Shown: positions 1 to 8,201, numbered from the stretch's first letter. The stretch is 64,000 bases of DNA from CAJLIR01 sp964408085 (GCA_964408085.1 CAYOYB010000008.1:1-64000), one strand, 5' to 3'. Made by a program: numbers and translations. The notes: generated by a model not told the origin, from the letters alone.

Positions 1-1
1 A

Positions 2-208
2 CCAGTGACAAAACCAACAGAAACAAAACCACCAGTGACAGAACCACCAGTGACAGAACCACCAGTGACAGAACCACCAGTGACAGAACCACCAGTGACA
101 GAACCACCAACACAAACTGGAATTCCAGATCATACTAGCCAAGTAGGAATTGATACTGGAAATGTAGTTGATCCATTTGCTTGTAAAATATTAGTATTCA
201 GAAGATAA
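2..208 (+). CDS. 3' end of a PPVTE-repeat protein (5' truncated)
   Basis: The frame is open to the left edge, so this is the tail of a longer gene; an internal GTG at 5 is not a convincing start. The visible part is a Pro/Thr/Glu-rich low-complexity stretch (PPVTE units) followed by about 28 non-repetitive residues ending in FRR. Such stretches are typical of wall-spanning or stalk regions of Firmicutes surface proteins, but there is no LPxTG signal and no terminal membrane segment in this frame. Either it is not sortase-anchored, or the true C-terminus was lost by a frameshift. Function unknown. Confidence 0.6.
   Translation, partial: PVTKPTETKPPVTEPPVTEPPVTEPPVTEPPVTEPPTQTGIPDHTSQVGIDTGNVVDPFACKILVFRR
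29..103 (+). repeat. 15-bp tandem repeat, 5 copies
   Basis: Five perfect copies of a 15-bp unit (ccaccagtgacagaa) encode PPVTE in frame. Perfect identity at the DNA level points to recent slippage or expansion, so copy number may vary between strains. Confidence 0.9.
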
Positions 209-221
209 TTTAAAATTATAT

Positions 222-260
222 AAACTAAGAATTTTTATAAAAATATTCTTAGTTTTTTTA
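222..260 (+). terminator. Intrinsic terminator after the repeat protein
   Basis: An 11-bp stem (222-232 with 245-255) is followed by a run of T, 14 bases after the stop codon. Confidence 0.8.
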
Positions 261-375
261 TTTACATTCTATATAGCTAAAAATTTTAATAGTATATTTT
301 AATTAAGTAATTAAATTATTGTGCTTTAAAATAGAACAAATAAATAACTTTATTAGTTTTGAAAAATAAATGTTA

Positions 376-403
376 TTACGATGAATAAGTCGTAGTTTTT
401 TTA
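376..403 (+). terminator. Small hairpin with T-run
   Basis: A short stem (377-381 with 390-394) is followed by G and seven T. No gene ends directly before it, so it may be a second terminator for leftward genes or part of an old transcript end. Confidence 0.4.
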
Positions 404-432
404 TTGGCATATTTACTCTTTAATGTTATAAT
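404..432 (+). promoter_or_regulatory. Promoter for the ASCH gene
   Basis: TTGGCA (404-409) and TATAAT (427-432) are separated by 17 bp, about 30 bp before the start codon. Confidence 0.65.
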
Positions 433-463
433 TAAATTAGTAATATTATGGAGGAAATCACAT

Positions 464-856
464 ATGAAAGTAATAACAATTAAGCAACCATTTGCTACAT
501 TAATTGCTGAGGGATTGAAAGAATATGAATTTCGTACATGGAGAACTAAATATCGAGGAGAAATTCTTATTCATGCAGGTAAAAGTATCGATAAAAAAGC
601 CATGAAAAAATTTGAACATTTAAATTTAAATTATCCTACTGGCTGTATTATTGCTAAAGCGACTTTGACTGACTGTATTCTAATTAGCGATAAAGAAAGA
701 GAAATATTAAATAAAAAGAATCCTTTAGTATATTCTGGTGTTATAAAACATCCAGATTGGAAAGGATATGGTTTTAAATTAGAAAATGTTCAAAAAATAG
801 AAAATATAAACATTAATGGCAAACTTAGTTTATGGGATTATGATTATGATAGATAA
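464..856 (+). CDS. ASCH domain protein
   Basis: A 130-residue protein matching the ASCH fold, a PUA-like beta barrel thought to bind RNA or modified nucleosides. The N-terminal pattern KVITIKQPFATLIAEG, then EFRTWRTKYRG and ILIHAGK, is the usual ASCH signature and fills almost the whole protein. The ATG at 464 is chosen because GGAGGAA (450-456) lies at good spacing; the frame is open further upstream but without a site. The next gene (DUF3781) overlaps its end, which suggests translational coupling. The exact ligand is unknown; family assignment is firm, role is not. Confidence 0.8.
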   Translation: MKVITIKQPFATLIAEGLKEYEFRTWRTKYRGEILIHAGKSIDKKAMKKFEHLNLNYPTGCIIAKATLTDCILISDKEREILNKKNPLVYSGVIKHPDWKGYGFKLENVQKIENININGKLSLWDYDYDR

Positions 857-1127
857 TGAGATAACAAATATGAATAGCCATATTTTAATTTCTAATTTAA
901 ATAAGTTGCATACCACTAAAATGGGTATTGAAAGAATTAAAAGAAATCTTAACCTAAATACTGATGATGTTGTGTTATGGTGTTGCGATAAAATAAAAGA
1001 TTTAAATAGTACTATATATAGAAAAGGTAAGAATTGGTATATTATTTGTGATAATTATAAGATAACTGTTAATGCTTATAGTTATACTATAATTACAGCC
1101 CATTTACTAAAAAAAGATAATTTATAA
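846..1127 (+). CDS. DUF3781 family protein
   Basis: A small protein of about 93 residues with the DUF3781 pattern: a first helix ending LHTTxMGIERIKRNL, then TDDVVLWCCDKI, then KGKNWYII and ITVNAYSYTIITAHL. The family is widespread in Firmicutes and has no established function. It overlaps the ASCH gene by about 10 bp with no clear binding site of its own, so it is probably translated by coupling. Start codons at 840, 846 and 870 are all possible; 846 is a compromise. Confidence 0.75.
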   Translation: MIDNEITNMNSHILISNLNKLHTTKMGIERIKRNLNLNTDDVVLWCCDKIKDLNSTIYRKGKNWYIICDNYKITVNAYSYTIITAHLLKKDNL

Positions 1128-1155
1128 ATTTTAAATAAATAAGAAAGGTGACGAA

Positions 1156-1518
1156 ATGAGAACTAAATATGAAAATTGGACAAAAGAATTTATGGATTCT
1201 TGGAAGAAATTGGATTATGAAAGAACACTAGAAACATTAGATAAAAATGTCAAATATTATGAGAATCCAATTGATGAACCTTGTAAAAATTTTTTAGAGG
1301 TAACAAATCTTTGGAATATAGTTGCTGATAATCAAAAAGATATTGATTATACCTTTGAGATAATTGCTTGTGATGAAAATACATGTATAATTAATTGGCA
1401 AATGACAAGAACGATGACTAAAGATAATGTAAAACAAGAAATTGATGGTATTTTTCAAATATCATTAAATAGTGAAGGAAAGTGCACATATTTTAAACAA
1501 TGGAGATTTACTAGATAA
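1156..1518 (+). CDS. SnoaL/NTF2-like domain protein
   Basis: A 120-residue protein with the layout of the NTF2-like superfamily: an N-terminal helix (WTKEFMDSWKKLD), YYENPIDEP, a central helix, then beta strands (TCIINWQMTRTM, DGIFQIS, CTYFKQWRF). The YENP motif and final Q-W-R strand recall SnoaL-type polyketide cyclase-like proteins, most of which have unknown substrates in Firmicutes. AGAAAGGTG precedes the start at suitable distance. The fold is likely; the reaction is unknown. Confidence 0.65.
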   Translation: MRTKYENWTKEFMDSWKKLDYERTLETLDKNVKYYENPIDEPCKNFLEVTNLWNIVADNQKDIDYTFEIIACDENTCIINWQMTRTMTKDNVKQEIDGIFQISLNSEGKCTYFKQWRFTR

Positions 1519-1586
1519 TTATTACTTTAAAATTTATAACAAATTATTTAGAAGTAGTTAATTTTTATTAAAAGGAGTTGATGGCT

Positions 1587-2741
1587 ATGAATCAAAAAAT
1601 CTATTTTGATAATAATGCGACAACAAAAGTAGATGAAGCTGTATTAGAGGCGATGATGCCATATTTTGAAGAAAATTATGGTAATCCTAGCAGTACTTAT
1701 TTTTTTGGAAAAAGTGTTAAAGAAGAAATTATAAAAGCTAAACAAAATATTGCTAAATTATTAAATGCTAATGAAAATGAAATTATTTTTACAAGTTGTG
1801 CTAGTGAAAGTAATGTTACTGCCATTATGAATGCTATTAGATCAAACCCAACTAAGAAACATATAATTACTACAAAAGTGGAACATGCATCGATATTAGA
1901 AACAATGAAATATCTTGAAAAAAATGGTTATAATATCACGTACTTATCAGTAGATAAATTTGGAAAAATTAATTTAACAGAACTTGAACAATCTATTACT
2001 AGTGATACTTGTTTAATAGCTGTAATGTTAGCAAATAATGAAATTGGTAATATTTATCCTATAAAAGAGATTGGAAAAATTGCGAAAAAGCATAAAATTT
2101 TATTCCATTGTGATGCAGTCCAAGCCATTGGAAAAATTAAAATTGATGTTAATGATATGAATGTTGATACTTTATCATTATCAGGGCATAAAATTCATGC
2201 ACCCAAAGGGATAGGAGTACTTTATGTAAAAGAAGATGTACCATTTACACCACTAATATTTGGTCATCAAGAACATAATAAAAGAGGTGGAACTGAAAAT
2301 GTTCCTTATATAATTGGTTTATCTAAGGCTGTTGAAATGATTTTGGATGACGATTACAAAATAAATGAAGAGTTAATGAATTTACGCGATTACATGGAGA
2401 GTCAAATCAAGGATAATATTGAAGATGTTATTATATATGGTGATCTAAATAATAGACTACCAAATACTTCAAATATTGCTTTTAAAGATGTTAAAGCAGA
2501 TGAATTATTATTAATTTTAGAATCTTTTAATATATTTATTTCAACAGGATCAGCTTGTAATTCTGAACTTGCTGAACCATCACATGTATTATTAGCTTGT
2601 AATGCTGATTTAGAAAATTATAGTCCTATAAGAATTAGTTTAAGTAAGTATAACACAAGGGAAGAGATTGATATTTTTGTTAAAAGATTGATTACTGCAG
2701 TAAATATGCTAAGGAGAAAAAAAGTTGAAAAATCAAAATAA
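1587..2741 (+). CDS. Cysteine desulfurase (NifS/IscS type)
   Basis: PLP enzyme that removes sulfur from cysteine for Fe-S clusters or tRNA thiolation. Visible: FDNNATT at the N-terminus, H100 in KVEHASI, D176/Q179 in the CDAVQA stretch, the Schiff-base lysine K202 in LSGHK, and the persulfide cysteine C324 in STGSACNS. The length, 384 residues, is normal. A TTG at 1578 and ATG at 1581 also exist, but AAAGGAG (1571-1577) is best spaced for ATG 1587. It heads an operon with an unknown gene and a ferredoxin/thioredoxin-fold gene, both overlapping, so it may serve a redox or tRNA-thiolation task rather than the SUF system at 19.6 kb. The partner scaffold is not visible here. Confidence 0.92.
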   Translation: MNQKIYFDNNATTKVDEAVLEAMMPYFEENYGNPSSTYFFGKSVKEEIIKAKQNIAKLLNANENEIIFTSCASESNVTAIMNAIRSNPTKKHIITTKVEHASILETMKYLEKNGYNITYLSVDKFGKINLTELEQSITSDTCLIAVMLANNEIGNIYPIKEIGKIAKKHKILFHCDAVQAIGKIKIDVNDMNVDTLSLSGHKIHAPKGIGVLYVKEDVPFTPLIFGHQEHNKRGGTENVPYIIGLSKAVEMILDDDYKINEELMNLRDYMESQIKDNIEDVIIYGDLNNRLPNTSNIAFKDVKADELLLILESFNIFISTGSACNSELAEPSHVLLACNADLENYSPIRISLSKYNTREEIDIFVKRLITAVNMLRRKKVEKSK

Positions 2742-3126
2742 GATAATAAATACAATATCGGATGATAGTTTTTGCCCAGCTGATAATTTAATGAGTGATT
2801 TCAGAAGGGTAATTAGTGAAACGCCAAAACAAAAATATCCTAAGCATATTGATGTTTCAGTAAATACTATTAAATATTGGAAAAAGCACGCTGACATAGT
2901 TATAGAATCAAAAGATATAATAACATTTATGTGGGATGAGATAGTTGATGAACAGCTTCCACCATTAAAAATTAAGGCTAAAAAGAATCTGAATAAATAT
3001 TCTATCATGTATTTGAAAGAATATGGTGATGATAAATTGTCAATTATTTGCAAACAGAGAAAAGGCAAAAACAAAAATGGAACAATCTATTTAGAAAAGG
3101 AAACAGAGAAAGGTAGGCGTTTATAA
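2725..3126 (+). CDS. Unknown protein in the cysteine desulfurase operon
   Basis: A 133-residue protein starting with TTG at 2725, supported by AAGGAG (2711-2716). It overlaps the desulfurase by 17 bp and the next gene by 1 bp (TAATG), so the three are clearly co-transcribed. The central part (residues 15-95) is mixed helix/strand with one Cys in DDSFCPADN; the tail is Lys-rich. I do not recognise a family. Context suggests sulfur or Fe-S handling, which is inference only. Confidence 0.65.
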   Translation: MKNQNKIINTISDDSFCPADNLMSDFRRVISETPKQKYPKHIDVSVNTIKYWKKHADIVIESKDIITFMWDEIVDEQLPPLKIKAKKNLNKYSIMYLKEYGDDKLSIICKQRKGKNKNGTIYLEKETEKGRRL

Positions 3127-3740
3127 TGTCAGTACTAATTAATTTTAAAATTTGTGATAATGATAAGGCTTGTAGTGGTATGGCAATTTGTCCAAAAAAA
3201 GTTTTTACTTGGAATGAAGAAAAGCAATCCTTAGAAATTGATAATAGTAAGTGTATTAGTTGTGGTTTATGCCAAAAAGCTTGCATGGTCTCAGCAATTA
3301 AAGTAGCTAAAAATAAGGAAGAGTATGATAAAATACAAAATGATTTTGCAAATGATCCTAGGACAATAAATGATTTATTAGTAGAAAGATATGGTGGAAA
3401 ACTAATCGATTTAGCTATGGCTGGTAATGCCAAAGAAATTGATTTAAAAGCAGGCAGTAATGATCGCCCATTAATAATTGAATTGTATAACGAAGAATCT
3501 ATAATGTGCCTTTTAAAATCTATAAAGGTAAAGGATATTGCCGACACTTTTAACAAAAATACTAGATACAGAAAGATTGAAGTTGAAGATGAAAGTTTAT
3601 TGAAGAAATATGATATTAAAGAACTTCCTTCATTACTTTTCTTTAAAAATGGAAGACAGATTGGGAAAATAGAGGGTTATTATTCAGAAGATGACAAAAA
3701 TGTTTTAATTGAAAAAATAAAAAAAATATCAGATAATTAA
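3126..3740 (+). CDS. Ferredoxin fused to a thioredoxin-fold domain
   Basis: A 204-residue two-domain redox protein. Residues 1-60 form a ferredoxin module with one complete 4Fe-4S motif (C43-x2-C46-x2-C49-x3-C53) and a first motif with an unusual layout (C10-x5-C16-x5-C22-P). Residues 100-204 resemble the C-terminal half of thioredoxin (KKYDIKELPSLLFFKNGRQIGKIEGY, including the cis-Pro region) but have no CxxC active site. It likely carries electrons to a partner and may have a structural thioredoxin domain. The gene overlaps the preceding one (TAATG), linking it to the desulfurase. Confidence 0.8.
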   Translation: MSVLINFKICDNDKACSGMAICPKKVFTWNEEKQSLEIDNSKCISCGLCQKACMVSAIKVAKNKEEYDKIQNDFANDPRTINDLLVERYGGKLIDLAMAGNAKEIDLKAGSNDRPLIIELYNEESIMCLLKSIKVKDIADTFNKNTRYRKIEVEDESLLKKYDIKELPSLLFFKNGRQIGKIEGYYSEDDKNVLIEKIKKISDN

Positions 3741-3743
3741 CAT

Positions 3744-3768
3744 GAAAACAGTATTTTTACTGTTTTTA
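3744..3768 (+). terminator. Terminator of the desulfurase operon
   Basis: A 9-bp stem (3744-3752 with 3757-3765) with a T4 loop and a short T tail. Confidence 0.75.
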
Positions 3769-3807
3769 TATTATCATTAATTTGATATAATAAATATGGT
3801 GGTAATG

Positions 3808-4563
3808 ATGAATAAAAGGCAAATACTTAGTAAAGTTGATGTTTTAATAGAAATGTATAAAAAAGGACAATTAGGTGGAGAGATAATGCCTGAAGATAAA
3901 AATCCAGGATTATTAAGAGATAGTTTAGAAAATTATTTATATTTTACATTACCAATGGCTCTTAATTACCAAAGAAATTCTTATACATTATGGGAAAATG
4001 CTTTAAAAACATATAATGATTCAGAAACTAATTTTGTATTTAATCCAAAAAAATGTTTAGAAAAATCATTTGCAGAAGTACAATTTGCGCTTACTAAATA
4101 TAGAGTAGCGCTCCAAAAACAAAAACAAACAGAAATTTGGTTAAAATTATGTGAAACATTTGTTGAATTGTTTGATGGAGACATAAGAAAATTATTTAAT
4201 CAATTAGATGATGATGTTAATAAAATAAGGGATTTTATTCAAAAACAAAATAAAAGTAAATTTCCTTATTTATCAGGTACAAAAATTTGTAATTATTGGT
4301 TATATGTTATTTGGCAATATACTGATAGAAAATATAAAAATATAGAAGATTTAACTGTTGCACCTGATACTCATGTATGTAAAGCCACTCATAAGTTGGG
4401 TTTAATTACTGACGAGGAATTTAATTCAAGCAATGTTCAATTAATTGTAATAGATAAATGGCAACAATTATTAAAAGATACTAAATATAAACCCATAGAT
4501 ATTCATACACCATTATGGTTATGGAGTAGAAATGGTTTTATAGAATTGGAAGAAGAAATTTAA
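3808..4563 (+). CDS. Divergent HhH-GPD-like DNA glycosylase (putative)
   Basis: About 251 residues, mostly helical. Near residues 152-200 a helix-hairpin-helix-like stretch (YLSGTKICNYWLYVIW) is followed by VAPDTHVCKATHKLGL, which matches the place of the catalytic Asp in endonuclease III/HhH-GPD glycosylases (Asp about residue 187). There is no Cys cluster for a 4Fe-4S loop. The N-terminal half is not recognisable, so the assignment is motif-based. A TATAAT at 3786-3791 lies so close that the transcript would have almost no leader; ATG at 3796, 3805 and 3808 are all possible, the last fitting GGTGGT best. It is followed by two other genes whose families act on N-glycosidic bonds. Confidence 0.5.
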   Translation: MNKRQILSKVDVLIEMYKKGQLGGEIMPEDKNPGLLRDSLENYLYFTLPMALNYQRNSYTLWENALKTYNDSETNFVFNPKKCLEKSFAEVQFALTKYRVALQKQKQTEIWLKLCETFVELFDGDIRKLFNQLDDDVNKIRDFIQKQNKSKFPYLSGTKICNYWLYVIWQYTDRKYKNIEDLTVAPDTHVCKATHKLGLITDEEFNSSNVQLIVIDKWQQLLKDTKYKPIDIHTPLWLWSRNGFIELEEEI

Positions 4564-4593
4564 CAAGAACAATGTCTTATTAGGAGGATTTTT

Positions 4594-5004
4594 ATGAAAA
4601 ATGTAGTAATTGCTGGAAGTTCTAAATTACAAACTGACATAAACCACTGGCTAAATTTTTTTAAAGAAAAAAATTTTAGAATTTTAGATTATCCAAGACC
4701 AATTGATAGTACAAAATTTATGGAATTATATCCCAATGTACATAAAGAATTTTATGAAAATATAAATAAAGCTGATGTTCTATTTATTATGAATGAAGAC
4801 AAGAATGGAAAATCTGGATATATTGGAGTAGAAGCATTTGCTGAATTAGCTTATGGACTTGCCCAAAAATTAGTTTATAATAATGAAATTGAACTAGTAA
4901 TTTTACAAATGCCAAGCAAAGATGTCCAATGCTATGAAGAAATTAATTTATGGCTAAATCTTGGTTGGATAAAATTATTTAATGAAAGTTCACTAAATAA
5001 ATAA
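4594..5004 (+). CDS. Nucleoside 2-deoxyribosyltransferase-like protein
   Basis: A 136-residue Rossmann-like protein. The N-terminus VVIAGSSKLQ, the central KADVLFIMNEDKNGKSGYIGVEAFAELAYG, and a later strand resemble the nucleoside 2-deoxyribosyltransferase/DUF4406 superfamily, in which a Glu in the GxEA/AEL region is the nucleophile. The fold also includes other nucleotide-cleaving proteins, so the substrate cannot be named. AGGAGG precedes the start well. It lies 30 bp after the HhH-GPD-like gene and 18 bp before the UDG-like gene, forming one operon. Confidence 0.55.
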   Translation: MKNVVIAGSSKLQTDINHWLNFFKEKNFRILDYPRPIDSTKFMELYPNVHKEFYENINKADVLFIMNEDKNGKSGYIGVEAFAELAYGLAQKLVYNNEIELVILQMPSKDVQCYEEINLWLNLGWIKLFNESSLNK

Positions 5005-5022
5005 TTAGAAAGTGAGATTTTT

Positions 5023-5745
5023 ATGGTTAGTGTAGTAGAAAAAGAAAATAAATCAAAATCTAAAAAAAGTAAAATTTTCACTTTAGATGATTTAAAAAAA
5101 GACTATGATAAATTACAAAAGAAATATGGAGCTAAAGAATTAGATTCTATTTATAATGGTGGTTGCGAAACTAATCCAGATATTTGTTTTGTTTTTATGA
5201 ATCCAACTGGAAGGAATATTGCTTCTTCTAAAAATTGGAAAGGTTTAAAGTCTCCTTGGATAGGTACTAAAAATATTTGGGATTTATTTTATAAATTAAA
5301 TTTATTAGATGATGATATTTATACAAAAATTAAAAGTATTAAAGGTAGTGACTGGACTATAGATTTTGCTTTAGAAGTTTATAATAATGTTAAGAAACAT
5401 AAATACTTTATAACTAATTTAGGAAAATGTACGCAAGTTGATGCTCGAGAATTACCAGATTCTGTTTATAAAGAATATCTTCATTTATTAGAAAAAGAAT
5501 TTGAAATTATAAAACCAAAAGTCATTATTTTATTTGGTAACCAAGTTAGTTCTATAGTTTTAGATGAAAAAATATCTGTTTCGCAAGTACGTAAGAAATG
5601 CTTTGAAAAAAATATTAATGGAGAAAACTATAAATTTTATTCTGTTTATTATCCTGTTGGTAATGGTAGATTCAATATTGATAAATCTATTGAAGATATA
5701 ATGTGGATTATGGATAGAGAATTAAAAAATAATAATTGTAAATAA
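5023..5745 (+). CDS. Uracil-DNA glycosylase superfamily protein
   Basis: A 240-residue protein with a Lys/Ser-rich N-terminal tail (1-20). Motif A appears as FMNPTGRN (residues 58-65), a central TNLGKC (131-136) fits the pyrimidine-binding strand, ILFGNQ (169-174) is the typical buried strand, and YYPVGNGRFN (209-218) sits where family-4 enzymes have the His-Pro leucine loop. The His is replaced by Tyr, so specificity or activity may differ from true UDGs. No 4Fe-4S cysteines are arranged as in family 4. It ends the three-gene glycosidic-bond cluster. Confidence 0.6.
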   Translation: MVSVVEKENKSKSKKSKIFTLDDLKKDYDKLQKKYGAKELDSIYNGGCETNPDICFVFMNPTGRNIASSKNWKGLKSPWIGTKNIWDLFYKLNLLDDDIYTKIKSIKGSDWTIDFALEVYNNVKKHKYFITNLGKCTQVDARELPDSVYKEYLHLLEKEFEIIKPKVIILFGNQVSSIVLDEKISVSQVRKKCFEKNINGENYKFYSVYYPVGNGRFNIDKSIEDIMWIMDRELKNNNCK

Positions 5746-5789
5746 AAATATATTAATTAAGATTATAAATGTAATAAAGGATGGTTTTA

Positions 5790-6473
5790 ATGATTGATAA
5801 AGTTAAGGAATGTGTATATTTATTATTAAAGGAAAATAATGATGGGCATGGAATGGAGCATATTAATAGAGTTTTAGAATTATCGTTAAAATTTGCTGAT
5901 ATAGAGCATGCAGATAAAGATATAACTGCTTTAATAGCTCTATTGCATGATGTAGATGATTATAAATTATTTGGAATAGAATGTTCAGAAAAATTGACGA
6001 ATGCTAAAAAGATTATGAAAGATTGTGCTATAGATACAAAAATTCAAGAACAAGTAATTCTATCGCTTAAAAATTTTGGTTATGGAAAGAGACTAAATGG
6101 TTGTTATCCAACAAAAATCGAAGGAAAAGTTGTTTCTGATGCTGATATGTGTGATGGATTAGGAGTTAGTGGTATTTTAAGAACTCATGCTTATGGTATA
6201 AAACATAATAGACCTTTTTTTGATAAGAATATTTTTCCAATCGAAGATATGACAGCAGAAAAATATACAAGAGATTGTGCTGATAGTAGTGTTTGCCATA
6301 TATTTGAAAAAATATTAAAATTAAAAGATTTGATGCTAACAGATGCTGGTAAAAAAGAAGCAGAATCTAGATATAATATAGTTGTAGAATTTTTATATCA
6401 TCTATTTGCTGAAGAAAATGCAACTGAATGGATTGAGTATCTTGATAATTATTTAAAACGTTCAAGAGATTAA
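5790..6473 (+). CDS. HD-domain phosphohydrolase
   Basis: A 227-residue protein with the HD metal-binding set: H24 in GHGMEHINRV, H53-D54 in LLHDVDD, and a later Asp (D117/D119 in SDADMCDGLG). Proteins of this size (YedJ-like) hydrolyse nucleotides or phosphate esters; the substrate is not inferable. ATG 5790 is preferred over 5781 because AAAGG (5776-5780) would touch the earlier one. It is close to the UDG-like gene and the DHH gene, with no terminator between. Confidence 0.8.
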   Translation: MIDKVKECVYLLLKENNDGHGMEHINRVLELSLKFADIEHADKDITALIALLHDVDDYKLFGIECSEKLTNAKKIMKDCAIDTKIQEQVILSLKNFGYGKRLNGCYPTKIEGKVVSDADMCDGLGVSGILRTHAYGIKHNRPFFDKNIFPIEDMTAEKYTRDCADSSVCHIFEKILKLKDLMLTDAGKKEAESRYNIVVEFLYHLFAEENATEWIEYLDNYLKRSRD

Positions 6474-6509
6474 AAATTCACATTACAATAAACTGGAGGT
6501 ATTTATAAA

Positions 6510-7454
6510 ATGAAAGTATTATTATTTACTCATAAAAGCGATATAGATGGTATGGGTAATGCAGTATTAGCGAAATTAGCATTTGATGAAGTTGATTATG
6601 TATTATGTGAAACATTTAATCTTCAAAAGGAAATATCAAAATATTATGATAATGGAAGTATTTATTATTATGATAAAATTTTTGTAACTGATTTATGGCT
6701 TGAAGAACCAACATTATCAAAGGTGGCAAACGATGAACAGTTAAAAGATAAATTTTTTGTGTTTGATCATCATAAATCAGCTCTAGAAGGTAATTTTAAT
6801 AAATATCCCTTTACAACAATTAGAATTGCTGATGAGAAGGGGTTATGTAGTGGAACAAGCTTATTTTATGAATTTTTGGTAAACAATAGTTTTATTGATT
6901 GCAATATTAATAAAATAAGTGATTTTTCAGAATTGACAAGAAAATATGATACATGGGAATGGAAAACAAGATATAACGATGAAATGCCACATGAATTAAC
7001 TTTACTATTTGACTCTGTAGGGTGCGATGGATATATACAATTAATGTTTGATAAATTAAGTAATACAGTTGACGAAAATTTTAAATTTAATGAATTAGAA
7101 AAAATGTTAATTGATAATAAAGTTAATCAAGTTCAAGAGAAGTTATCTAACTATGCTAAAAAAATTTATTATAAAGAAATATTAGGATTAAAAGCAGGCA
7201 TAGTATTTATAGATTACGAATATAGAAATGATTTAGCAGAATATTTTAGACAAAATAATTTTGATATAGACTTTGCTATGCTGATTGCGTTAGATTATGG
7301 AACAATTTCTTATCGAAGCATTAAGAGTGATATTAATGTTAGAGTAATAGCAGAAACAATGGGTGGAAAAGGTCATGATAAGGCTGCAAGTAGTCCTATT
7401 TCTGAAGAACAAAAAATTGAATTAATAAAAATATTGACTAAGAATAATAGCTAA
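6510..7454 (+). CDS. DHH family phosphoesterase (NrnB-like)
   Basis: A 314-residue protein with DHH motif I (HKSDIDGMG, residues 8-16), motif II (VTDL, D61), motif III (DHH, 86-88) and a C-terminal DHHA1-type glycine motif (GGKGHDKAA, about 288-296). Members degrade short oligonucleotides, cyclic dinucleotide products or pAp using two Mn ions. The closest well-known type is the NrnB oligoribonuclease (B. subtilis YngD); this is a family-level call. A strong GGAGG precedes the start; a terminator follows. Confidence 0.8.
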   Translation: MKVLLFTHKSDIDGMGNAVLAKLAFDEVDYVLCETFNLQKEISKYYDNGSIYYYDKIFVTDLWLEEPTLSKVANDEQLKDKFFVFDHHKSALEGNFNKYPFTTIRIADEKGLCSGTSLFYEFLVNNSFIDCNINKISDFSELTRKYDTWEWKTRYNDEMPHELTLLFDSVGCDGYIQLMFDKLSNTVDENFKFNELEKMLIDNKVNQVQEKLSNYAKKIYYKEILGLKAGIVFIDYEYRNDLAEYFRQNNFDIDFAMLIALDYGTISYRSIKSDINVRVIAETMGGKGHDKAASSPISEEQKIELIKILTKNNS

Positions 7455-7472
7455 ATTTATTATAAATTAAAG

Positions 7473-7499
7473 AGAACGAAAATTTTATCGTTCTTTTTA
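7473..7499 (+). terminator. Terminator after the DHH gene
   Basis: A 7-bp stem (7473-7479 with 7488-7494) followed by T5. Confidence 0.75.
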
Positions 7500-7590
7500 T
7501 CTTTTGAATACTATAAATTTAATTCAATAAATATTTATAATTGTATAAAAAATTGATTATTAATCAAAATAAATATATGGAGGGATTTAA

Positions 7591-8028
7591 ATGTCAAAAG
7601 ACACTAATGAAATAAATGTATTAGATGAATTAAATAAGGGTGCTTGTATGGGGATGGACGCTATCCACTTTATATTAGACAAAGTAAAAGATGATGGATT
7701 AAAACAAGAATTAAATAATCAATATGATAAATATCAATCCATATCAAATAAAATTTGTGAACTATATCCAGAATATAAGAATGATAAACCACATGAAACC
7801 AATGCTATGAATAAAGTAATGACTTGGTATGGAATTGAAATGAAAACATTAATGGATGATAGCACATCAAAAATAGCTGAACTATTACTTCAAGGTACTA
7901 ATATGGGAATTATTGAGGGACGTAAATTATTAAATCATAAAGAAACTGATTCTAAAGTTCATCAATTGGTTCAAGAATATGTAGATATGCAAGAAACAGC
8001 TGTTGAAAAGTTAAAAAAATTTTTATAA
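7591..8028 (+). CDS. Helical-bundle (DUF2383/ferritin-like) protein
   Basis: A 145-residue, almost wholly alpha-helical protein. Repeated amphipathic helices (LDELNKGACMGMDAIHFILDKV, LKQELNNQYDKYQSI, MTWYGIEMKTLMDD, GTNMGIIEGRKLLNH) suggest a four-helix bundle of the PA2169/DUF2383 ferritin-like type. The usual EExxH di-iron pairs are not evident, so metal binding is uncertain. It is a single-gene unit with GGAGG and its own terminator. Confidence 0.5.
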   Translation: MSKDTNEINVLDELNKGACMGMDAIHFILDKVKDDGLKQELNNQYDKYQSISNKICELYPEYKNDKPHETNAMNKVMTWYGIEMKTLMDDSTSKIAELLLQGTNMGIIEGRKLLNHKETDSKVHQLVQEYVDMQETAVEKLKKFL

Positions 8029-8050
8029 CTTATGCATTAAATAGGTTAAA

Positions 8051-8079
8051 GGTAGATTAAATAAAATCTATCTTTTTTA
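8051..8079 (+). terminator. Terminator after the helical-bundle gene
   Basis: An 8-bp stem (8051-8058 with 8065-8072, one G-T pair) followed by T6. Confidence 0.75.
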
Positions 8080-8201
8080 TTTATAAATTAATGTTATATT
8101 TCAATATAAATTGTATAATAAATCAAAAATCTATGTTATAATTTTATTGGGAGAATAAGCTATAATAGTGCAAAAATTAACTAATATGGAGGAAAAATTT
8201 T

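Noticed and set aside
2733..3074. Reverse-strand frame of 113 codons opposite the unknown gene of the desulfurase operon
   Set aside because: It is the shadow of a gene with overlapping neighbours and proper binding sites on the plus strand; it has no binding site of its own.
3044..3556. Reverse-strand frame of 170 codons opposite the ferredoxin gene
   Set aside because: The plus strand has a clear ferredoxin motif; the reverse frame is an antisense shadow.
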